64,000 nt of DNA from Paragordius varius (taxonomy: Eukaryota > Nematomorpha): positions 5,580,001 to 5,644,000 of the forward strand of contig OZ176054.1 in NCBI GenBank assembly GCA_964247055.1, read 5' to 3'. Every line of letters starts with the position of its first letter. Position 1 is the stretch's first letter. Below are positions 58,034 to 64,000 of the stretch, piece after piece. Below the pieces are notes generated by a model. It ran no database searches, was not told the DNA's origin, and saw only the letters and a program-made list of their open reading frames with translations. A program made the position numbers and the translations under genes.

Positions 58034-59768
58034 TTATCCAGAGCAAATAGCTAATATCTTCTCCATGTATCTCGTACAAGAAAGATGAAAAAATCGAAGA
58101 GAGTTTTGTACTTGGGCCCGATATATCCGATTACAAGCAAAATTTAGGTAAAATGTTGCCGCATAAAACGTATATTGCAGCATGGTTAGAAACACATACC
58201 AATCATTTACCACCTCCTCATTGTAATGGATTAATAGATAATCTATACACATTTCCATGATACTAATGGGCAATAAAAATAGCAGAAATTGTAATATAAG
58301 TACATAAATTGTTTTGGTATGTTGCCTTATCTCACGCTTATTCCGAAAGTTTTTGGTTGAATAGGTCATCAGCGAATTAGAGTTTTGAGATAATTGATGT
58401 TGGGACTTATTTAGTTTTGACAGGCTGAGATTGCTAACATTCAATAAGTTTTTCGAACTATTTAACGTTTTAGGTGAAACTGGACTAGGAAATACTTTGG
58501 TCCTTAAATGGTTATCATCCAAATTCGATCTATTATCCCATAGACATGATTGGAAGGAACGTTCTTGCGCCGCATTATTTGAAATAGCAATTTTTGGCCC
58601 AACGGTTTTTCGCTTATACTTTATGTAAAACTTAATAGAGATCAACGAAAGCATAGGAATTATATTTATCATTAATTCACGACAGATATGATATGCGACC
58701 CAAAGTGTTTTCATTTGTTGGCTGCTTGGAATAAATAACTCCTGAGTATAAATTACCAAGGGAAAGGATGATGCATTAACGTCCACAAATCTGTATTTGA
58801 TAGGTGTAAATTCCAAAGTTAAAAAAATATTTTATCAATGTAACAATTATACAGACAAAATGTAAAAACACAAAGACAAATATTATTTCAATAGACGGCT
58901 CTACTTTTTTATCCTTGATTTTAATGCATAACTCATTGTTTTAAACAGATTATGAAATAGAGATGGAAATTGGTATAACAAAATGTTTTTAATTTTAGGA
59001 AAAATTAAGGTTTAAAATAACGTTGACTTTTGAAAGTATAATTTGTCCTTAAGTTTTCGTTTTGTGTGTATAATTATTCTTACCGTATATATATATATAT
59101 GTATACCTTGCTGGTATCGTTCTATCATAGTAAGCTGAAATAGTTGTAGCATTTGGACAAACTATTAGGGTTGTCACATAAAACCAAATGGTTGTTGGAG
59201 CATACCAAAGGGTACAATATACGGCAGATATGGCGAAATATAAAAGGACATATCGTCGACGCACAATTCGGCTCAACTTAAAAGGGAAAGCCACAATAAT
59301 TAACTGAACCACAAATGTTAAGAATACGATGGAAAATGTGAATGTCATAAGAAATTTAGTTAATGGGAAATGAATATGACTCAAGTAATATAGCCATGCG
59401 TAGGAATTCCAACGTGTCCTACAACAAATCCCTAGAGCATGTACACGTAGAATAGGTAGTGGAATCTGCATGCATAAAACTAATATGCTCAACCCATAGA
59501 AATAGGAGAAAAGAGTTTGCGTTAATCGAACTACCCTGCTCGTTAATGCTTTCTGACTTGTATCATGCCTTGCAAATGCGACTGGTGATTTATGTTGTTT
59601 AGTAATAGACTCATTTAGTATCAGGGCAGCAGTATTACCAAATACACCCAACAACAATATTATATAAGTGCCTACTACATTGAATGGTGCTATATTCCAT
59701 GAGGCTGATTGGATCACATATGATTTGTGTGATTGATTTGTGCAATTATAAATTATTTGAGCTAACAT
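58034..59768 (-). CDS. Atypical rhodopsin-type receptor, paralogue 2
   Basis: Two exons: 59768-59107 (helices 1-4 and start of loop 2) and 58790-58034 (helices 5-7). The phase-2 intron 58791-59106 runs from CAGCAAG|GTATAC to CAAATACAG, which rejoins TIPAR to FVDVNASSF just as paralogue 1 reads IPLRIIDNTS. Total 472 residues. Shared with paralogue 1: VLCMQIPLP, GICCRTRWNSYAWLYYLS, LWYAPTT, WFYV, STISAYYDR, RELMINIIPM and the YLNFACNRIYRAQV ending. Again no DRY arginine (VQLIIVAFPF) and no NPxxY tyrosine. The N-terminus has an NCT sequon. Loop 3 is longer (~90 residues, Ser/Asn-rich). Its single intron is at a different place from paralogue 1's. Confidence 0.83.
59087..59106. repeat. AT microsatellite at the donor of receptor paralogue 2
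   Basis: On the minus strand the intron begins GTATACATATATATATAT, so the repeat starts within the 5' splice site, as in POLA2 at 4892. Confidence 0.75.
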
Positions 59769-60920
59769 TATTCCATAATAAATTTGTAATATATATTAAT
59801 TATATTAAGATGATAATGAAATACAGTATAGTATGAATTATGTTAGATATGATAATATATTTACCAGTAGGAGGCCCATTTTTAAAGGATAATAATTTAA
59901 TTGATTTTATCGTTAATTAATAAGCTTTCCAAATAAAGACGAAATTGCCATATCATTGATTAATACATTAAGTAATTAATAGCTAAATAAGCTTAATTAA
60001 TGTATTTTAGGGTTTATATTTATCTATCTGGTTTATTTATTACTTAAATTTATTACAATATTTCAACACACCCCTTATTTTGTATATTCAGTATTATGCA
60101 AAATTTAATCGGAAAACTTATTGAACTAACGGATTTTTTCCATAAATTATTTAATTAAATTCGACTAAAAATCCCAATTTTGAAGAGGTACTCTATGCCC
60201 CAAACAAATTTAAATTTGTTCTAACTATCTCAGAACGAGCAAAACATCCCGTGAAATTAGAAAGCTGATTGTAAATTTTGGGTTTTCTATAAAAAATTTA
60301 TGTACATTAACTTATAAAAAGCAAAAAATATTTTTTAATTTTTAGATGTGGGCTCTCAAAGTCCCAAATTTTTTGGCTCTTTTAAAATGGACTGTTCTTC
60401 AAACGCAAAAATTCCGACATTGTGCAATTTTAAATATATACTATATTTTGATATCAACTAAATATATTTTTTTAAAAATGCACACTTTAAAAAATTAATT
60501 TTTAGAAAAGTTTTGTTCAAGCGTACTTCATATTATTTTTTACATGATGGAAACATAAACGGTTGAGATGTTATAATATTTTTTATATATATAATTAGAT
60601 AATGCCGATTCTCAATTAAAATTTTGATTAAAATATTCGTTCGTTTTCAATTTATGTTAAATAAAAATTGTTTTTTTTACAAATATTCACTTTGCACCAA
60701 AACCTTTAAATTGAAAATCTGATCCTATAGTAATGTATAACATCGTCGAATTATTTAGAAAAAGGGAATTATATCTTAAAGCGTTATACCGTTTGAATCA
60801 TGCTTTAAATTCAGTTTATAATCTGATTTTTCCTTTTTATATTAAAGGGTAAGGACTAAATTTTATACGGACATGTGAAGACTTTAACATTTGTCTGCCC
60901 AGGGCTGACAGTGATGATGG
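59769..60920. repeat. A+T-rich stretch with a family B fragment
   Basis: 60340-60440 reads TTTTTAGATGTGGGCTCTCA, AGTCCCAAATTTTTTGGCTC and AACGCAAAAATTCCGACATT, the family B arm. No gene recognised. Confidence 0.55.
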
Positions 60921-60924
60921 AAAA

Positions 60925-61000
60925 ATTGCGTAATTTCGGGGTTCAACTCTGGCACGCAGTGTAAGAGTCCGGCACCCTACCTACTATACCATCACACCTT
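60925..61000 (-). repeat. tRNA-derived SINE head
   Basis: The minus strand reads GTGATGGTATAGTAGGTAGG (A-box-like), GTGCCGGACTCTTACACTGC and CCAGAGTTGAACCCCG (B-box-like). The spacing suits an internal RNA polymerase III promoter. It does not fold as an intact tRNA by eye, so a SINE or tRNA pseudogene is the better call. Confidence 0.55.
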
Positions 61001-61009
61001 CACGAAGTT

Positions 61010-61600
61010 AGCTTCAACAAAATATCTCAAATTTGTTTAAGCAAAAAATAAGGAAACTAATAAAAATTAAAGTGGAAAAAATTAAGTAATATCATACCTC
61101 ACACCTAATATCTATAGAAAACGTAAAAACTTTTAATTTTTTAATACGAAAAAAGGCTATTTCGAAATCATATTTTATATAATATGTTACGGGAATAACA
61201 ATTTTTTATATAATTTCCGTTTTATAATTATAACAAAAAATGAGCTTTCTAAACTTGATCAAACATTGATTAAAATAACATAAATTAATCTTGTTAATTT
61301 CAATTTTGAGTCATCTCCTTTTGCGGAAGCCCTAAGTCAAAGAGCCATTAGCCTGAATCTTACGATGTGAAGTCCGAGATTTGTAGTTTCGCTAGTGCGC
61401 GAAAAGCTGCAATCTTAAGTTTTATGTACAATTTGAGCATAAAATATGATATTAACCAATTAAAAATAGATCTTACTTTTTTACCTAATGAACCATTTCT
61501 TTACAAATAATATGGTTATTTTTTTACAGAGGGTACTATATTAAGTTCTAAAATAATTTTTTTAATAAATAAAAGGTAATTAATATATATTTGTAAAAAA
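61010..61600. other. A+T-rich stretch before the retroelement fossil
   Basis: No gene recognised. No long terminal repeat could be identified by eye. Confidence 0.35.
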
Positions 61601-63700
61601 TTAAATTTTTTTAATTGCAAAAAGCAGTACAAAAGTGGGCGCAGTTTTTTTCTGAAAACCCAGTACTATACTGCGAAAAACAGCCTATCTGGTCCATTAT
61701 CCTGGTGACTGGTATGGCGGAAAATGAGCACATTAACAATTTAAATAACGTATTAAGTCGTCTCGATAAGGCCGGATTTAAATTAAGACAAGATAAAATA
61801 ATGAGTGGAGAATCAGTAAACTATTTAGGGTTTGAAATATCAAAAAAGGGTATAAACCCAGGTAAAAGCGAAATCAAGGCAATTAAGGAACTAAAAAGGC
61901 CGGTAGATAAAAAGTCACAAAGAGATTTTTTAACGTTTCATCAACGCTCTATACCAAGATTACAAATGATAGTCGGTCCCTTACATGAATTAACTAGTAC
62001 AAATACGAGATGGTCTTGGACCGAGAAACATGAGAAAAGCTGGTTAACAGCTAAGAATTTGTTAAGCGAAAAAGTTTTTTTAACACCATATAATCCGAAT
62101 TAGAAATTGATAATAAAAACTGATGCGTCAGATTTAGGATTCGGGTGTACTTTAAGTCATGAAGTAAATAGTGAAAAAATACCGAGAGCGTATGCCTTAC
62201 AAAAGTGTAGCATTGCTGAAAGGAATTATTCCACTATCGAGATGGAATTAAAAGCAATATTGTTTGCGTTAAGAAAGTTTCATAGTTTCGTATATGGTAG
62301 AAAATTTATGATATTAACTGACCATTCACCCTTAGTTATGTTAATAAATAGAGATCAAAATTCAAAAGAAATTGGATTAATATGATAAATGAAAACGACT
62401 TTAAAATAAGTCATCAAAAGGGGGCTCAAAATAGAGCTGATTATCGAGATGGTCGATTGACGAGATCGTTGCCTATGATGAAGATTATGCGGTTACCAGA
62501 TATCTGAGATTTTTGAATTGTCATAACGTGCGGTTAAGCAGAGATGAAATTCGAAAAGAAACCGCATTAGATCCAGTATTACAAAAAGTAATTAAAGCGT
62601 TAAACAGCCATGACTGGAGTTGTCCAGAATTAGAAAAGTTTGTATACCGTAAAGACGAGTTGCCATATAAATATGGCTTATTAAGTTTAAATAATCGGAT
62701 TATAATTCCGAAGCCCCTCCAAAAAGGTGATGAGATACCCAAGCGGTCATAACAACGTAGAGACCATGGAAGCGATGGCCTTTACGTGGTATTTGCCAGA
62801 ATTAGAAAATGACCTGGTAAAAGCCAGTATTCAGTGCGAATCGTCCCAAAGTAGTAGGCCGAATGTTACTCAGAATTCCACGTATCATCAGCTCATAATG
62901 TTGCTGTGTAAACGGTTATTATTGGTTGTTAATAAAGTGCCTCGAAATGAGTAGAAGGGTTTATTTTGAAAAAGGTAACCGCAAAGATTATATACCATAA
63001 ATTAGAAGAAACATTTGCAAAGTTCGGGTTTGCAAGAGAGATTGTTAGCGATAACTCTTCGTATTTCAGTAATGAGTAAGTACGTTAGGGGTGAAACATA
63101 ATAAGGTTACCCCCTACCATCCTAAGAGTAATGGGGTGGTAGAAAGGTTAGTAGGTACAAAAAAAAATAAATACAAAAGAATAAAATATAATGCGATATC
63201 CACCCACGAAGCGTTTAACACTAGCCTATGGGCGTATAGAAATTCTATACACTCAACAACGAAAGAAACTCCGGCGCAGTTAATGTTCAAGCGACACCCC
63301 ATACCCCCTTAACCTGGTTAAATAGTAGGACAAGATTGTTAGATGCACCGGCACCCCGACGTTAGTTTGCCATAATGATTAAAAATGAACTAAGTCTAGG
63401 GTGGCGCGCCGGATAAATTCGGACCGTACCGGGTGATTTTCATACAAGATGTGGGACAAAGAGCGGGATAAAGTCGTGAGGAAACACGCCGACCAAATAG
63501 TACACCAACCACAACAACAAATTACCACTTCCAGCAACACAAGTGAGGAGGAAGTAACCACGGCAAAGGACGATGGAACGATTGCCGAAACGCAACCAAA
63601 CAGCACGATCAATCCAAGTGACGACCACTCTAGATACCAGTTCGATATAACTCACCACTGTCAAGATCTCACTATTATGATCGAAAAATAAGTTAAAAAT
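61600..63700 (+). mobile_element. Ty3/gypsy-type LTR retroelement fossil (3' half of pol)
   Basis: Fossil, plus strand. In order: the distal part of reverse transcriptase (VNYLGFEISKKGINP), RNase H (KTDASDLGFGCTL, ILTDHSPLVML), the integrase region (HHCC-side segment, then HPKSNGVVERLVGTKK) and a short C-terminal segment. Gag, protease, the main catalytic part of reverse transcriptase and both LTRs were not found. It is broken, with roughly half a dozen interruptions, and is truncated at the 5' side. The protein remains readable, suggesting moderate age. Confidence 0.8.
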
Positions 63701-64000
63701 TTTATTTGTTAATTATTAAAAGCACGTCTGCTAAATTTATTTTATTATTCTGAATCACTTACGGAATCACTAAAAACTTCAATTAAGACATCATTTTTTT
63801 TATCAATCAGGGCTATAAAAAGCACCTCTAGGGCCCTAAGTGGCCCAGCGGTTTTATGATGTATTAGAGTGATCTTATACCGTTTTCAGCAGGCTCTATA
63901 ATACCATTAAACAAGGACTATCACGTTTATTTGAACAAAATAGCCCAGAGGGCCAAAAATCTGAGATTTCGAAGCTCACATCTAAAATATAAATTTTATA
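63701..64000. repeat. A+T-rich end of window with a family B-like arm
   Basis: 63945-64000 contains AAATCTGAGATTTCGAAGCT then CACATCTAAAATATAAA, resembling the inverted TAGATGTGGGCT block of family B. Nothing else recognised. Confidence 0.4.

Noticed and set aside
63825-63860. Possible A-box (TGGCCCAGCGGTT) of another tRNA-like repeat
   Set aside because: No B-box follows at the right distance within the window.
61010-64000. LTRs or a tRNA primer site for the Ty3 fossil
   Set aside because: No pair of direct repeats or primer-complementary stretch was recognisable by eye.

Overview
This is a strongly A+T-rich animal nuclear window. The evidence is spliced genes with GT-AG introns, conserved metazoan single-copy genes, four rhodopsin-type seven-helix receptors, LINEs, hAT and mariner-like DNA elements and a tRNA-type SINE. 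The species cannot be fixed. An allatostatin-A/galanin-type receptor fits an invertebrate. Very short 5' introns (22, 24, 29 and 55 nt) followed by longer ones recall the intron-size gradient described in flatworms, and other lineages with tiny introns remain possible.

Host genes were rebuilt exon by exon by matching splice phase and family alignment. (1) POLA2, DNA polymerase alpha subunit B, minus strand, 10449-2161, 12 exons, with a 2.4-kb hAT relic in one intron. (2) An allatostatin-A/galanin-like receptor, minus, 24374-21999, with very large loop insertions. (3) RNASEK, plus, 36573-36903, two exons across a 55-bp intron. (4) and (5) Two paralogous, highly atypical receptors, minus, 39383-37507 and 59768-58034. 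(6) IFRD (interferon-related developmental regulator), minus, 47864-42655, ten exons whose phases all close to 574 codons. (7) A third kind of receptor, plus, 55101-57798, with a GnRH-receptor-like exchange of the helix-2 and helix-7 polar residues.

The rest is mostly mobile DNA. 10.9-20.2 kb is a nest: copies of a ~590-bp MITE (family A), a 6.3-kb hAT-like element with a LINE inside it, and a ~305-bp degenerate tandem array. 26.5-30.3 kb is a hAT element with an exact 8-bp target duplication, internally an inverted duplication and itself carrying a family A copy. 32.7-36.2 kb is a fairly well preserved LINE of the same type as the one at 13-16.5 kb. Long inverted repeats are striking: a 1.23-kb mariner-like foldback (40.6-41.8 kb), a 2.2-kb foldback (50.5-52.7 kb), a similar 1.6-kb one (30.5-32.1 kb), the palindromic hAT and a 21-bp minisatellite arranged as two inverted arms. 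A Ty3-type retroelement fossil lies at 61.6-63.7 kb.

No operon-like organisation is seen. The receptors suggest peptide signalling. POLA2, IFRD and RNASEK are housekeeping genes for replication priming, transcriptional/chromatin co-regulation and V-ATPase/endosome function.
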